Shown: positions 1 to 9,590, counted from the stretch's first letter. The stretch is 51,230 nucleotides of DNA from CAZCSJ01 sp964501445 (GCA_964501445.1 CAZCSJ010000003.1:1-51230); one strand, 5' to 3'. Program-made: numbers and translations. Notes: a model not told the origin generated them from the letters alone.

Positions 1-2580
1 ATGAAAGAACCTTTCTGGTCGCTCTCGGTTGTAGAAACCATGCGCGCGCTTGAGACCTCTGTGGGGGGGCTTGGGGACGGAGAGGTGAGTGCGCGCCAGA
101 AGCGTTTCGGCGCAAATACCATTCGCGAGCGCGTGCGCTCCAGCCGCGTGTCGCTTTTTTTGCGTCAGTTTGCAAATCCCTTGATACTGATGTTGATTGC
201 CGCATGGGTCGTTACGGTATTTTTGGGTGAGTGGACAGAGGCGGGTGTGATAGCGGCCGCAGTGCTTTTGAATGCTGCCCTTGGATTTTATCAGGAATAT
301 CGGGCGGAGTACGCGCTCGCGGCGTTGCGGAGTTACGTGCGTGTGCGCGCGCGCGTGCGAAGAAGCGGAGCCGAGCGCGAGAGTGATGCGTCTGAACTTG
401 TACCCGGCGACATTATCCGCGTTTCGCAAGGGGACCGGGTGCCGGCCGATGTGCGGCTCTTTTTTGTAAATACCCTTGAGGCGGATGAGTCCGTGCTCAC
501 CGGTGAGTCGCTTCCCGTAGAAAAGAGTACTGATGTGCTGCCCGCGCATACCGCACTTGGGGATCGTACAAACATGCTTTTTTCAGGGACGCTCGTCGTG
601 GGGGGAGTTGGAGACGGGGTGGTGACGGCAATAGGCAGCCATACGGAATTCGGAAAGATCGCGCACGCGGTTGCGGCAAAAGAAAAAGAGACAACGCCGC
701 TCCAACGCGCGGTGGCGCGGTTTGCCGCAGGCGCGGGGATCGTGTTTTTGCTCCTTGTGTTGCTGCTTTTTTACGCAGGAATTGCCTCTGGATACGGTCT
801 TTTTGATATGTTTTTGATTGCGGTTGCGGTTGCGGTATCCGCGGTGCCCGAGGGACTTCCCGTGGCGCTCACGGTCATTATGGCAATAGGTGTGGAGCGG
901 ATGGCGCGCCGCAAGGGCGTGGTGCGCCGTCTCCTTGCAGCAGAAACATTAGGGTCCACGAGCATCATCTTGACGGATAAAACCGGCACGCTCACGCAGG
1001 CGCGGCTGGAGCTCCAAACAGTGCGTGCATTCCCGAATGACGACCGCGAGTCGCGCCGTCTCGTGCTTCAAGACGGCGCGGCAAATACCGATGTGGTGAT
1101 TGAAAATCCGGACGCACCGAGAGACGAGTGGCGTGTTTCGGGCCGCGCGATTGATAGGGCGGTGTATCGCGCAGCGCTTCGTGAGGGAGTGTTTCTTGGG
1201 ACGGGTGGCCGTGCGCACGCCAAAGATTTTCTTCCCTTTACCTCTGACGCAAAACTCTCCGCCGTGCTCTACCGAGACGGAAATAGCGTGCGTCTTTCGC
1301 TTCTTGGCGCACCTGAGCGGGTGCTCGCGCATTCTTCTCTCTCATCGGACGGGCGCGCATCCGTGCTTGCGGAAGTCGCCGCGTACGCATCGCGCGGCGA
1401 GCGCGTGCTTGCGGTGGCAGGGCGCACACTTGGCGCGTCAGAGCAGGTTTTGCTTTCAAAGAGACAGTTTGGCTCGCTTGCGTTTGAAGGTCTCTTATCG
1501 TTCCATGACCCGCTTCGGCCCGGCGTGAGGGAAACGATTCGTCACATCGAGAACGCGGGCATCAGGACCGTGATCGTGACCGGAGACCATCAGAACACCG
1601 CAGAAGCGGTTGCGCGGGATGTGGGGCTTATGGACGGTGCGGGTGCGGTGTTGACGAGCGACGACCTCGCGTATCTCACACCCGAGGAACTTTACGCGCG
1701 CGCGGGCGATGTATCCGTATATGCCCGCGTGACTCCGCAGGACAAATTAGCGCTCGTGGAGTTATATCGCGCGCGGGGTGAAGTGGTTGCGGTTACCGGG
1801 GACGGGGTGAACGATGCGCCAGCACTTCATGCCGCGGACATCGGCGTTGCGATGGGCTCGGGCACCGATGTTGCCAAGAGCGCAGCGGATCTCGTGATTC
1901 TTGATGATGATTTCAAAACAATAGTTGCGGCAATTGAGGAGGGACGCAGGGTCCTTGATAATATTCGCAAAGTTATTGTGTATCTCCTTTCCGACGCCCT
2001 TGATGAACTGCTCCTTATTGGCGGGGCACTCCTCATGGGACTCGCGTTGCCGCTAAACGCGCTCCAGATTCTTTTTGTGAATTTCTTCTCCGACAGTTTC
2101 CCTGCAATCGCACTCGCCTTTGAGAAGGGCGTAGACGGCCTCGGGTCAACACCAAAGAAGCTCCACCCCGCTTTGTTTGATCGCCAGATGCGATTTTTAA
2201 TTTTAGTCATCGGCGTTGCGACGTCCGCCTCCCTCTTTCTCCTCTATTTCTTGCTGCTCTCTTCCGGATTCTCACAGGAGCTCGTGCAGACCTTCATTTT
2301 TGCGACATTCGCCACCTACTCGCTCCTGCTCGCATTCTCCGTGCGGAGTTTGGAGAAAAGTATTTTTGCCTATAATCCCTTTGCGAATATTTACCTCACT
2401 CTTGGCGTGGCGATCGGGGTCGCACTCACTCTGCTTGTGGTGTATGTGCCTGTCCTGCAGATGATTTTCCGTACCGTCCCGCTTCCGCCGTTTTGGCTCG
2501 GTGGCGTAGTCGCCATGGGGCTTTTCAACATTGCAGCCGTGGAGTTCGGCAAATGGCTTTTCCGGAAAAATATTTTGTAG
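1..2580 (+). CDS. P-type cation-transporting ATPase (P2-like)
   Basis: Membrane ion pump that couples ATP hydrolysis to cation export or uptake through an aspartyl-phosphate intermediate. Seen in order: an N-terminal cation-ATPase domain, the actuator TGES loop at residues 167-170, the membrane PEGLP motif at 283-287, the phosphorylation site DKTGTLT with Asp326, and the hinge TGDGVNDAPAL at 599-609, followed by a cluster of hydrophobic segments. The 859-residue length and the M6 segment with Asn and Ser-Asp resemble calcium-type P2A pumps, but the ion cannot be assigned from sequence alone. The ATG is the first base of the window, so nothing upstream can be checked; the N-terminus looks complete for the family. 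Confidence 0.93.
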   Translation: MKEPFWSLSVVETMRALETSVGGLGDGEVSARQKRFGANTIRERVRSSRVSLFLRQFANPLILMLIAAWVVTVFLGEWTEAGVIAAAVLLNAALGFYQEYRAEYALAALRSYVRVRARVRRSGAERESDASELVPGDIIRVSQGDRVPADVRLFFVNTLEADESVLTGESLPVEKSTDVLPAHTALGDRTNMLFSGTLVVGGVGDGVVTAIGSHTEFGKIAHAVAAKEKETTPLQRAVARFAAGAGIVFLLLVLLLFYAGIASGYGLFDMFLIAVAVAVSAVPEGLPVALTVIMAIGVERMARRKGVVRRLLAAETLGSTSIILTDKTGTLTQARLELQTVRAFPNDDRESRRLVLQDGAANTDVVIENPDAPRDEWRVSGRAIDRAVYRAALREGVFLGTGGRAHAKDFLPFTSDAKLSAVLYRDGNSVRLSLLGAPERVLAHSSLSSDGRASVLAEVAAYASRGERVLAVAGRTLGASEQVLLSKRQFGSLAFEGLLSFHDPLRPGVRETIRHIENAGIRTVIVTGDHQNTAEAVARDVGLMDGAGAVLTSDDLAYLTPEELYARAGDVSVYARVTPQDKLALVELYRARGEVVAVTGDGVNDAPALHAADIGVAMGSGTDVAKSAADLVILDDDFKTIVAAIEEGRRVLDNIRKVIVYLLSDALDELLLIGGALLMGLALPLNALQILFVNFFSDSFPAIALAFEKGVDGLGSTPKKLHPALFDRQMRFLILVIGVATSASLFLLYFLLLSSGFSQELVQTFIFATFATYSLLLAFSVRSLEKSIFAYNPFANIYLTLGVAIGVALTLLVVYVPVLQMIFRTVPLPPFWLGGVVAMGLFNIAAVEFGKWLFRKNIL

Positions 2581-2603
2581 TAGCATAGAGGGGCAAAATG
2601 ACT

Positions 2604-2639
2604 TGCAGAAATTTATTACGATAGGAGAAAAATTCTGCA
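2604..2639. repeat. 36-bp imperfect palindrome, copy 1 (diverged)
   Basis: Begins TGCAGAA and ends TTCTGCA with a central ACGATAGG. It differs from the copies at 3220-3255 and 12933-12968 at 7 of 36 positions. It ends 3 bp before the start codon of the PaaX/Cas2-like gene and contains the only AGGAG that could serve as its ribosome binding site (2623-2627), so anything bound here would block translation initiation or transcription of that gene. Confidence 0.8.
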
Positions 2640-2642
2640 TCT

Positions 2643-3206
2643 ATGGCGTTTTCCATCCCACCCCAAACCGTCAAAACTTTGACGAAAGCCACACTCCTGA
2701 TTATCGGGGGTGGTTTGCTGCTCACCGCCGCACTGGTAGCGCCGAATGCCATTCAGGCGCTGCACCCGTTCTTACATAAAAGAAAACGTCCAAAAGAGAG
2801 AATACGCCAGGCGCTTCATGGACTGCACAGAAGGAATCTTATCGCGTATACAGAGCGCGACAACAAAGAGTATGTGCATCTCACCCGCGAGGGAAAACAG
2901 CTCTTTCGGCAATGCCAGATGGAGGGGTTTCAACTCCCTAAACGGCTATGGGACGGAAAGTGGCGTCTCGTATTTTTCGATATCCCCGAATCAAAGGGGA
3001 ATGCGCGTCGCGCATTCCGCACGCGGTTGCAAACAATTGGGTGTTATCCGCTCCAGAAAAGTATTTTGGTCTACCCCCACGAGTGTCGTGATGAAATTCA
3101 TTTTGTTTCCTCTTTCTTCAGTGTCAAACCGTTTGTCTATTATGTAGAAACAGAGAATCTTGGTCGCGCAGAGGCGCGTGCACGTAAGTTTTTCAACCTA
3201 TCGTGA
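2643..3206 (+). CDS. PaaX-like protein with Cas2-like C-terminal domain
   Basis: A 187-residue protein. Residues ~16-40 form a hydrophobic segment ending in an APNAIQAL-type motif, which recurs in this family in CPR bacteria. Residues ~48-85 look like a winged helix with basic surface (KRKRPKERIRQALHGLHRRN, then TREGK). Residues ~100-187 match the ferredoxin-like PaaX middle/Cas2-like domain: RLVFFDIPE, then FRTRLQTIGCYPLQKSILVYP. Such proteins are often annotated as Cas2, but no cas genes or CRISPR array are present, so a regulator or nuclease of unknown role is the honest call. The gene is framed by inverted copies of a 36-bp palindrome, suggesting autoregulation. Endonuclease Q follows. 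Confidence 0.75.
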   Translation: MAFSIPPQTVKTLTKATLLIIGGGLLLTAALVAPNAIQALHPFLHKRKRPKERIRQALHGLHRRNLIAYTERDNKEYVHLTREGKQLFRQCQMEGFQLPKRLWDGKWRLVFFDIPESKGNARRAFRTRLQTIGCYPLQKSILVYPHECRDEIHFVSSFFSVKPFVYYVETENLGRAEARARKFFNLS

Positions 3207-3219
3207 TAATATAATCTGA

Positions 3220-3255
3220 TGCAGAAATTTCTACCTATCGTATAAAAATTCTGCA
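3220..3255. repeat. 36-bp imperfect palindrome, copy 2
   Basis: This copy is the exact reverse complement of 12933-12968 over all 36 bases, with no similarity beyond the ends. Terminal TGCAGAA/TTCTGCA arms flank a central CCTATCGT. It lies between the PaaX/Cas2-like gene and endonuclease Q, 58 bp before the latter's start codon. A further isolated CCTATCGT occurs at 3197-3204 at the end of the upstream gene. Confidence 0.85.
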
Positions 3256-3301
3256 CTGGAGTCCGCGGTTTCTTGAGGTTTCTTTCGGGGGTGATACCCG
3301 C

Positions 3302-3307
3302 TATACT
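3302..3307 (+). promoter_or_regulatory. Candidate -10 (TATACT) for endonuclease Q
   Basis: TATACT ends 6 bases before the ATG at 3314, which would place transcription start at or near the start codon (leaderless mRNA). No convincing -35 is visible, so support is modest. The 36-bp palindrome lies 46 bp upstream. Confidence 0.35.
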
Positions 3308-3313
3308 TAACTC

Positions 3314-4576
3314 ATGCGTATCGTTGCTGATCTCCATATCCACTCGCCCTATTCCCGCGCCGTGTCAAAAGATATGACGCTTGAAAATTTGGATACGTGG
3401 GCGCGCCTCAAGGGAATTACGGTTATGGGCACGGGCGATTTCACGCATCCCGCGTGGATAAAAGAAATCAAATCAAAGTTGGAACCCGCGGAGCAGGGGC
3501 TTTATAGAATCAAGAAGCAAGTAGTAAGTAGTAAGGACGACGCGACGAGATTTTTACTCACGGTAGAGATTTCAAGTATCTATTCCAAAGGCGGGAAAAC
3601 GCGGCGGGTGCACAATCTCTTTTTCTTTCCGTCCATTGAGTCGGCAGAGAAGTTTAATGGTCAGCTTGCATGGCAAGGGAATTTGAAGTCCGACGGACGG
3701 CCCATTCTCGGTATTGACTCAAAACAGCTTGCCAAAATCGCGCTTGATGTTGATGCGCGCGCGATGGTGATTCCGGCGCACGCGTGGACCCCATGGTTTT
3801 CGGTATTTGGCTCCATGTCCGGCTTTGATTCGCTTGAGGAGTGTTTTGACGAATATGCGAAATATATTTATGCAATTGAAACCGGACTTTCCAGTGATCC
3901 TGCGATGAACTGGCGGCTCTCAAAACTGGATAACATCGGCATCATCTCAAACTCCGATTCCCACTCGCTCCAAAAAATCGGCAGAGAAGCAAATGTGTTT
4001 GATACGGACCTTTCATACAACGGGATTATGGACGCAATAAAATCGCATGACCCCAAGCAATTTCTTTTCACCATTGAGTTTTACCCGGAAGAAGGGAAAT
4101 ATCATTATGACGGCCATCGGAATTGCAATTTTTCCTGCGGCCCCGAGGAGACAAAGCGCCTCAAGAAAATTTGTCCGAAGTGCGGAAAACCAATGACGGT
4201 CGGCGTGATGTTTCGCGTGGATGAGCTCGCAGACCGTCCCGTGGGCGCGAAGTCGCCACATGCGATTCCGTTTAAGAGTTTGGTGCCGCTTAATGAAATC
4301 ATCGCGGAGAGTTTTGGCGTCGGCACCGCATCAAAAAAAGTAAAAGAGGAGTATATGCGCATTGTTGAAAAGCTCGGAAGCGAGTTCGCGACGCTCGTGG
4401 ATGCCTCAAAATCCGATTTGGAGCGCGCGACCGTGCCAGAGGTGGTGGAGGGAATTATGCGCGTGCGCGAAGGTCGACTCCACATAGAACCCGGATTTGA
4501 CGGCGAATACGGCAAAGTAAAAATTTTTGAAGATGACGAGCGGCGCGAGATTACAAAACAAGTGAGTTTATTTTGA
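3314..4576 (+). CDS. Endonuclease Q family PHP nuclease
   Basis: DNA-repair endonuclease; characterised family members cut 5' of deaminated bases (uracil, hypoxanthine, xanthine) and abasic sites. The N-terminal PHP domain shows DLHIHSPYS, GTGDFTHP, PAHAWTPWFS and SDSHS, all metal-binding signatures of the family. A four-cysteine zinc site is formed by C271, C275, C287 and C290 (CNFSC then CPKC). The 420-residue length matches characterised EndoQ proteins (about 420). The similarity often leads to annotation as a UvrD helicase, but no helicase motifs are present. A short repetitive stretch near residues 70-77 (KKQVVSSK) coincides with a tandem-repeat insertion (about 3513-3537). The start is the only ATG before the PHP motif. 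Confidence 0.88.
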   Translation: MRIVADLHIHSPYSRAVSKDMTLENLDTWARLKGITVMGTGDFTHPAWIKEIKSKLEPAEQGLYRIKKQVVSSKDDATRFLLTVEISSIYSKGGKTRRVHNLFFFPSIESAEKFNGQLAWQGNLKSDGRPILGIDSKQLAKIALDVDARAMVIPAHAWTPWFSVFGSMSGFDSLEECFDEYAKYIYAIETGLSSDPAMNWRLSKLDNIGIISNSDSHSLQKIGREANVFDTDLSYNGIMDAIKSHDPKQFLFTIEFYPEEGKYHYDGHRNCNFSCGPEETKRLKKICPKCGKPMTVGVMFRVDELADRPVGAKSPHAIPFKSLVPLNEIIAESFGVGTASKKVKEEYMRIVEKLGSEFATLVDASKSDLERATVPEVVEGIMRVREGRLHIEPGFDGEYGKVKIFEDDERREITKQVSLF

Positions 4577-4597
4577 TAATAGATAACTCATAAGGAT

Positions 4598-5809
4598 ATG
4601 CGCGAACACTTTCCTCAACCGGAAGAAATTCCGGAAGAGAATAAAACCACTCCCAGGAAAACCGTAAAGGAAAAAGCACTGGAAGGTATTAAAAGAACGA
4701 TACTCGTCGGCATGTTGGCATTTACCGAGTGCGGCGCTGATATTGAAAAGCCTTCGTCGTCCGTTACGGTTACGGTAGAACAGGAACCTATTGTTGACTC
4801 GCCGGAAGCCTTCATGTATCGGGAGGATGTAAGAGTTTATCCGCCGCGTATGGAAGTGGAAGCGTCAGAGAATTATAAGAAGGTTATCCGGATGATAGAC
4901 GGCTTTTCAAAAGAAGATTTGCGTACGGTCTCGCTCTCACCCTCCGATGTCGCTCAAGTAAAAAAAATTATCCATCATGCGTTTGTGCAGGACAAAAAGA
5001 CAGGCGAGAGTATGATGGTATTTAACCCCAACCTTCTCCTTGGGGGTCTCCATGTGTATTTTGCCTACGATGACGCCGTCTGGTCTCTTAAGAAGGAGGC
5101 GGGAAAGGACCGTTTTGTCTTATCCAAAGAGCAGGCGGCCGCGGCGATACAAGAGGGCCTGCGCCGTTTTACCATGCTCACATCCGTAGAAACCACAATG
5201 GAATCCCGCAAAGAAAAGGCAAATATGATTTGCCGCCCTTTCCTCATACGGGAGTTCACCTTTGAGGGTGTTACAAAAAGGAGCGCGGGGGGTGTATATC
5301 TCCGCCATCAAAAGAGGTATAACGGTTCTTTAGGAAACTACATCCGTGTAGACGCCGGCAAGTTGCCGAAGATGAATGTGGGTCTTAATCCCGTAGAGTT
5401 CAAGCTCTCGTTACCGCCAAAATTGGCGTATCGCGTGAATAGCAAATCTCTCTCTGCTGTTGTGCAACACGAGCTCGTGCATCTGTTTTCGTTCCTCCCG
5501 CATTTCCCCAAAACCCAACCCGATATAATGTATGCGGCATTTAATATCTCATTGCGTCTTCCTCCTCCGTCCGGGATACCCGGGCGACCCCCCCAATCCA
5601 TTTCGCCGTTTACAGAAAACATCAACGACCTCAAAGTACTGCGGTCCGTAGATGAAAAAACCGTACAGGTCGTTTTCAATGGCAAACCGATAGACAAAAT
5701 AGAGGGGGACTCCGATAGTTTTAAATTTATAGGGCTCCAAAAGCTCATGGCGCAAAAAGCATACGGCGGTTTAAGTTACAGTACCGTTGCGGGTCAGGGG
5801 GGGGTATAG
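4598..5809 (+). CDS. Hypothetical protein with HExxH metalloprotease-like motif
   Basis: A 403-residue protein not assigned to a known family. The N-terminal ~30 residues are charged, followed by a short hydrophobic stretch with one cysteine (ILVGMLAFTEC, near residues 34-46) that could be a membrane anchor or atypical lipoprotein signal. The middle is mixed. HELVH at residues 291-295 is a zinc-peptidase-type HExxH preceded by a hydrophobic SAVVQ, as in many metallopeptidases; I see no clear third ligand. A PPPSGIPGRPPQ segment follows. It begins 21 bp after endonuclease Q and is probably cotranscribed. A peptidase role is inference from one motif. Confidence 0.6.
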   Translation: MREHFPQPEEIPEENKTTPRKTVKEKALEGIKRTILVGMLAFTECGADIEKPSSSVTVTVEQEPIVDSPEAFMYREDVRVYPPRMEVEASENYKKVIRMIDGFSKEDLRTVSLSPSDVAQVKKIIHHAFVQDKKTGESMMVFNPNLLLGGLHVYFAYDDAVWSLKKEAGKDRFVLSKEQAAAAIQEGLRRFTMLTSVETTMESRKEKANMICRPFLIREFTFEGVTKRSAGGVYLRHQKRYNGSLGNYIRVDAGKLPKMNVGLNPVEFKLSLPPKLAYRVNSKSLSAVVQHELVHLFSFLPHFPKTQPDIMYAAFNISLRLPPPSGIPGRPPQSISPFTENINDLKVLRSVDEKTVQVVFNGKPIDKIEGDSDSFKFIGLQKLMAQKAYGGLSYSTVAGQGGV

Positions 5810-5875
5810 CGTATGGTGTGAGACACGGCCTCTCTTTACGCGCGGGGAGAATTGCGGATGAGTTTGTGCGGCATA

Positions 5876-5886
5876 TGTGGTATACT
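5876..5886 (+). promoter_or_regulatory. Extended -10 promoter (TGTGG-TATACT)
   Basis: TGTGGTATACT lies 26 bp before the DUF5663-like gene. The same 11-mer occurs at 25577-25587 ahead of another gene, and TGGTATA also leads the two homologous leaders at 16905 and 38609, so it appears to be a recurrent extended -10 in this genome. No clear -35 is seen. Confidence 0.55.
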
Positions 5887-5912
5887 AAAAGGTATTATTA
5901 CTAACTCTTTTT

Positions 5913-6233
5913 ATGACCGACCAAGAACTTCTTAAAACAAATATTATTACTTCTCTAGGGCTGCAGGCGGCATCGGATGACAATAAAGTAGCGCTTATAA
6001 GCGAGATGGCCGCACTCGTGGAAAAGCGTTTGATCGCGCGCATCCTCGAGACGCTTAGCGAGAAAGACCGGAAAAAACTCGACTCGCTCCTTGGAGAAAA
6101 GGGCAATGAAAGTGACGAAGTGGGTGAGTTTTTAAAGAGCAAGATTCCCAATATTGATACGCTATTTCAAGAAGAAGTAGTGGCGGTAAAGCGCGAGATG
6201 ATGCAGGAGCAGGAAGCATTTTTAAATGCGTAA
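5913..6233 (+). CDS. DUF5663-like small protein
   Basis: A 106-residue acidic, probably all-helical protein. The pattern of a short N-terminal LLKTNIITSLGL, a central helix ending RILETLSEKDRKKLDSLL, then FLKSKIPN followed by a charged helix is what I recognise for DUF5663-type proteins common in CPR genomes. The function is unknown. It has its own promoter-like sequence just upstream and sits 8 bp before a 1054-residue gene, so the two are likely cotranscribed and may work together. Confidence 0.65.
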   Translation: MTDQELLKTNIITSLGLQAASDDNKVALISEMAALVEKRLIARILETLSEKDRKKLDSLLGEKGNESDEVGEFLKSKIPNIDTLFQEEVVAVKREMMQEQEAFLNA

Positions 6234-6241
6234 CCTAAGAT

Positions 6242-9200
6242 ATGCCACAACCTTTTGAGGAAGCTGCGCCGGAGCCAAAGAAACAAGAGGAGCCGGAGAT
6301 AGTTGAGACAAAACCAACGGAAGAGGCTACCAAAGAAGCAGCTATCCCTGTGTCCGATGAGCTGCCGAAACAAAAGGAAAGAACGGACACGGAAAAAATT
6401 AAAAATAACATGCGCGAGCGCACTCGGAAGGCGCTTGCTGAGGTTGACGCTACGGCTCCGAATGCCGGAGAAGAGAAAGGGAAAATCCTCAAGGATCATT
6501 ATCGGAAGTATCTGAAACTTGAATCAAAGGAAAGCGGATCCCGATTCGAGGAATCTTTTTGGAATAGCGAGCGGAGCAAGGGCCTCGCGCGATTTTTTGA
6601 TAAAATGGCAGGCTGGGGCGTTGCGCGGCTGTGGATGGATACGAAAGACGGAACCGGAGAAAAACTTCCCGCTGAAGAAGTAAAAAAAAGAATAGATGAC
6701 TGGGCGGCACAGGAGAAAAAGCTTGTCGGAGGAATGGCCCTCGGATGGCGCAAAGTGGCGGCAGCATTGAATTTGCGTACCCTGACCGCATCGGCATTGA
6801 TTGGCGGCGGCGGTGTTGCGCTTGCCACAGGCGGAGGAATGACTGCGCTTGGGGCTCTTACGCTCGGGCGTGTATTTACGGGTACGGGAGCTGCGGTGCA
6901 ATCCGAGAAATTGATGCGGGAAAGGCTCTTTGGAAAAAATGACCTTTGGAAAAAAGATGCGCTGTCCCCGGAGGAACTCGAAAAAATAGAAAAAATGGAG
7001 GACCTTGATGCGCTTGAAAATGAAATTTTACGCACGTATTTTTCAATGAAGATGGCGGGCGTGCCCGTGCCAGTTCACGATGGAGATGTAAAATTTGAAG
7101 GAGAAATTATTCAGGGAAATCCCTATGTCTCTGCGCTTCGACAGCGTGCGGAAAAACTCTACGGCAGAAAAGCAGTTGAAGATCAGCTTAAGGCATTAGA
7201 GGAATGGGAACGGGCTATTGATAAAAAATCCGCAGCAATCGTAAAAAAACAAAAGTTGAAGAATGTTGCGTCAATGATTGGGGGTACTGCTGTCGGAGGT
7301 GTTGTAGGAGCAGGTATTGTGCATGCGATACAAAAAGCAGGTTCATTAGTGGAGGCGGGAGCCGGGCGCCTATTTGGATGGAAAATGCCGTGGCATGCAT
7401 TTACGGAAATTGCAGAGAACAAGGAGCTGATTGCCGCATACCAGGAAAAAATAGGAATGTATCAAGATAAACCCCTTCAGGCTTCTCGGTTGGAAAATGC
7501 TCTGAAGCGTGCATCCCACGCCGTTCCGAGTGATGCGGGACCCGCAGCAGGAAGTACGCAAGTTGCGCCTAAAGCGGGGGCATCCGCGCAATTGAGTCCT
7601 GGCGCGATTACATCGGCCGGAGAGGCACCCGATGTTCAAGCGGGAAATAGATACGCAAGTGAATTACTTGAAAAAGATGGCATCGGAACTCCTGAAAATG
7701 AATTACGTTTGGAAAAAATCACGAACGCAGTCGGGCAGACCGCGGAGGCCTACGAACAGTATGTGAAAGACTATTCGGGAAAACTTTTAGACATTCGTCA
7801 GGAAATGGCGGACGGAAAATTTTCCCAAGAGCGTCTGGACCATCTCCGCAAAATAATGTCGTGGCGCCACGGGCCGGAGGGCGAGACCGCGCTTGCGAAA
7901 GCCGCGCGGGAATTGTACGAGCAGGCACAACAGCAATTTAATATAAAAGAAATACCACTCACGAAAGATAATCATAATTTCCTTAAAGCGATTACCGAAC
8001 AGGTAGGAGGAGACCAAGTAAAAGCGCGGGGACTTATGCGGAGTTATCTCTCTGACCACGGATTTACCGGAGTGTCGGATTCTGACCTCGCAGGGCTCGG
8101 AAATGCGGACGACAAGGTGATAGTATTTACCGACGCAAACGGCGCGCCGCATATTTCTCTCAGTACCGATTCGGGGCATTTCTTAGGGTATCATGAGGGC
8201 GGTACGGAGTTTTTGAAAAACAATCCGCAACTCAACGCGTTTTTTGACGCATTCAAAAATAACACACCGGACAAATTTATTACACTTCTGCAAGATGCAA
8301 AAGACCCGAAGGAGATGCAGAAACTCTTTGAGTCCTATTTTCAGCAGAAGCGGATGGGGCTGATGACGGATAACATAAAAGAGGTGCTTGGGAAATGGAT
8401 TGTTGAATTGCAATCTAAAGACCCAAAGCGCGTAGGACCCGCCAAGATATTTTTTGAAGCGATCTGGCGGCGGCATCATTGGGAATTGGGGCAGGAAGGA
8501 CTTTTGGAGAAAACGATCGCACACGCGAAGAAAGTGGTGAAGGAAGCCGTGGGAACGGGTACTGCGGGACCTGCGGCAGCGGAGCACGTGGCACGGGAGG
8601 TAGGGCGGGCGGCAAAAAGAGCGGTTCCGGGTGCGAGGTATCCGTCAGGAGGCGCAGGTGTTTCGCCCGTTGACACATTGGAGCAGGCCGCCCCGGGGGG
8701 CATACAGATTGAGTCGCAAAAGGGGGCGCTTGACGGGGAGTTCACAAATATCCTTAGAAATGCAAAATACGGAACCCACCAAGGCGCCGTGGACGCATTT
8801 CATAATGCGGTGAAGGCAGTAGAAAGGGTAGCGCCCCATCTGCCACCCAAAAATCAACAAGAGATGCTGGACCAGTTTATACAGCAATGGAACAGCGGAA
8901 ATGAGGGCCACCGTATTACCCCAGAACTCGTTGAGAAATATTATCCGTGGATCGCGCACCCGGATGATTATGTAAAGATAAACGGGAAATGGCAGCCTAT
9001 CACTCGTATTGACGATGCCCTGCCTGGTTCACAAGATGTTCCGCCTCCTCCGGGGCAACAACCCGCGCCGCAGCCATCCGCTCCCGCAACGCCGCCTCCT
9101 GCCGGAGTGCCGCCTGTCCAGAATGTACCTCCGTCACCTGCCCCACCAAGCATGGAGTCAGTTACAGATAATATACCGTCGGGTGGACGACCACCAACGA

Positions 9201-9406
9201 TCGATGATCTACGTAACACACCACAGAGTCAGGAGCGAGTGTTACAGGATTATCAGAGGCATTTCAAAGTAAATCAAGATCAGGTAGAGCGGGTACGTAG
9301 TGATTTGAAGAAGAACATAGATCAAATGCAATCCCAATCTGAAGGAATCCGTAAAAGAGCGAATGAAAAACTTCAAGCGATACTTGATAAGATTTATAAA
9401 AAGTAA
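6242..9406 (+). CDS. Large hypothetical membrane-associated protein
   Basis: A 1054-residue protein with no recognised family. The first ~110 residues are Glu/Lys/Pro-rich. Two glycine-rich hydrophobic segments suggest membrane contact: about residues 180-215 (ASALIGGGGVALATGGG, LGALTLG) and about 338-370 (MIGGTAVGGVVGAGIVHAI). The rest is charged and largely helical, with a proline-rich linker near residues 935-980 (PPPPGQQPAPQPS and similar) and a C-terminal coiled-coil-like helix (QVERVRSDLKKNIDQMQ). It follows the DUF5663-like gene by 8 bp. A structural or envelope role is only a guess. Base composition resembles the neighbours. Confidence 0.7.
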   Translation: MPQPFEEAAPEPKKQEEPEIVETKPTEEATKEAAIPVSDELPKQKERTDTEKIKNNMRERTRKALAEVDATAPNAGEEKGKILKDHYRKYLKLESKESGSRFEESFWNSERSKGLARFFDKMAGWGVARLWMDTKDGTGEKLPAEEVKKRIDDWAAQEKKLVGGMALGWRKVAAALNLRTLTASALIGGGGVALATGGGMTALGALTLGRVFTGTGAAVQSEKLMRERLFGKNDLWKKDALSPEELEKIEKMEDLDALENEILRTYFSMKMAGVPVPVHDGDVKFEGEIIQGNPYVSALRQRAEKLYGRKAVEDQLKALEEWERAIDKKSAAIVKKQKLKNVASMIGGTAVGGVVGAGIVHAIQKAGSLVEAGAGRLFGWKMPWHAFTEIAENKELIAAYQEKIGMYQDKPLQASRLENALKRASHAVPSDAGPAAGSTQVAPKAGASAQLSPGAITSAGEAPDVQAGNRYASELLEKDGIGTPENELRLEKITNAVGQTAEAYEQYVKDYSGKLLDIRQEMADGKFSQERLDHLRKIMSWRHGPEGETALAKAARELYEQAQQQFNIKEIPLTKDNHNFLKAITEQVGGDQVKARGLMRSYLSDHGFTGVSDSDLAGLGNADDKVIVFTDANGAPHISLSTDSGHFLGYHEGGTEFLKNNPQLNAFFDAFKNNTPDKFITLLQDAKDPKEMQKLFESYFQQKRMGLMTDNIKEVLGKWIVELQSKDPKRVGPAKIFFEAIWRRHHWELGQEGLLEKTIAHAKKVVKEAVGTGTAGPAAAEHVAREVGRAAKRAVPGARYPSGGAGVSPVDTLEQAAPGGIQIESQKGALDGEFTNILRNAKYGTHQGAVDAFHNAVKAVERVAPHLPPKNQQEMLDQFIQQWNSGNEGHRITPELVEKYYPWIAHPDDYVKINGKWQPITRIDDALPGSQDVPPPPGQQPAPQPSAPATPPPAGVPPVQNVPPSPAPPSMESVTDNIPSGGRPPTIDDLRNTPQSQERVLQDYQRHFKVNQDQVERVRSDLKKNIDQMQSQSEGIRKRANEKLQAILDKIYKK

Positions 9407-9409
9407 TAT

Positions 9410-9577
9410 ATGGGCATCTTCAGAGATTTTTTCAATTTTCTTGATTCGTGGGGTGGGGAGGCCGAATCCCGCGCCTCGTCGCACGACGAGTATATCGCCT
9501 CCTCTCACATCTGGTTGGGGCCGAGCGTGTTTGAGCCCGCTCCTCCGGAGGGAATCGCATGGAAAGAGGACGAGTAA
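9410..9577 (+). CDS. Small hypothetical protein (55 aa)
   Basis: An ATG three bases after the preceding stop opens a 55-codon frame ending in TAA. The product starts MGIFRDFFNFLDSWG and ends in an acidic, proline-containing tail (FEPAPPEGIAWKEDE). The tight spacing argues for translational coupling to the 1054-residue gene. There is no obvious Shine-Dalgarno and no family assignment. It may be a real small subunit or a chance frame. Confidence 0.4.
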   Translation: MGIFRDFFNFLDSWGGEAESRASSHDEYIASSHIWLGPSVFEPAPPEGIAWKEDE

Positions 9578-9590
9578 TCTAAATGTACGA

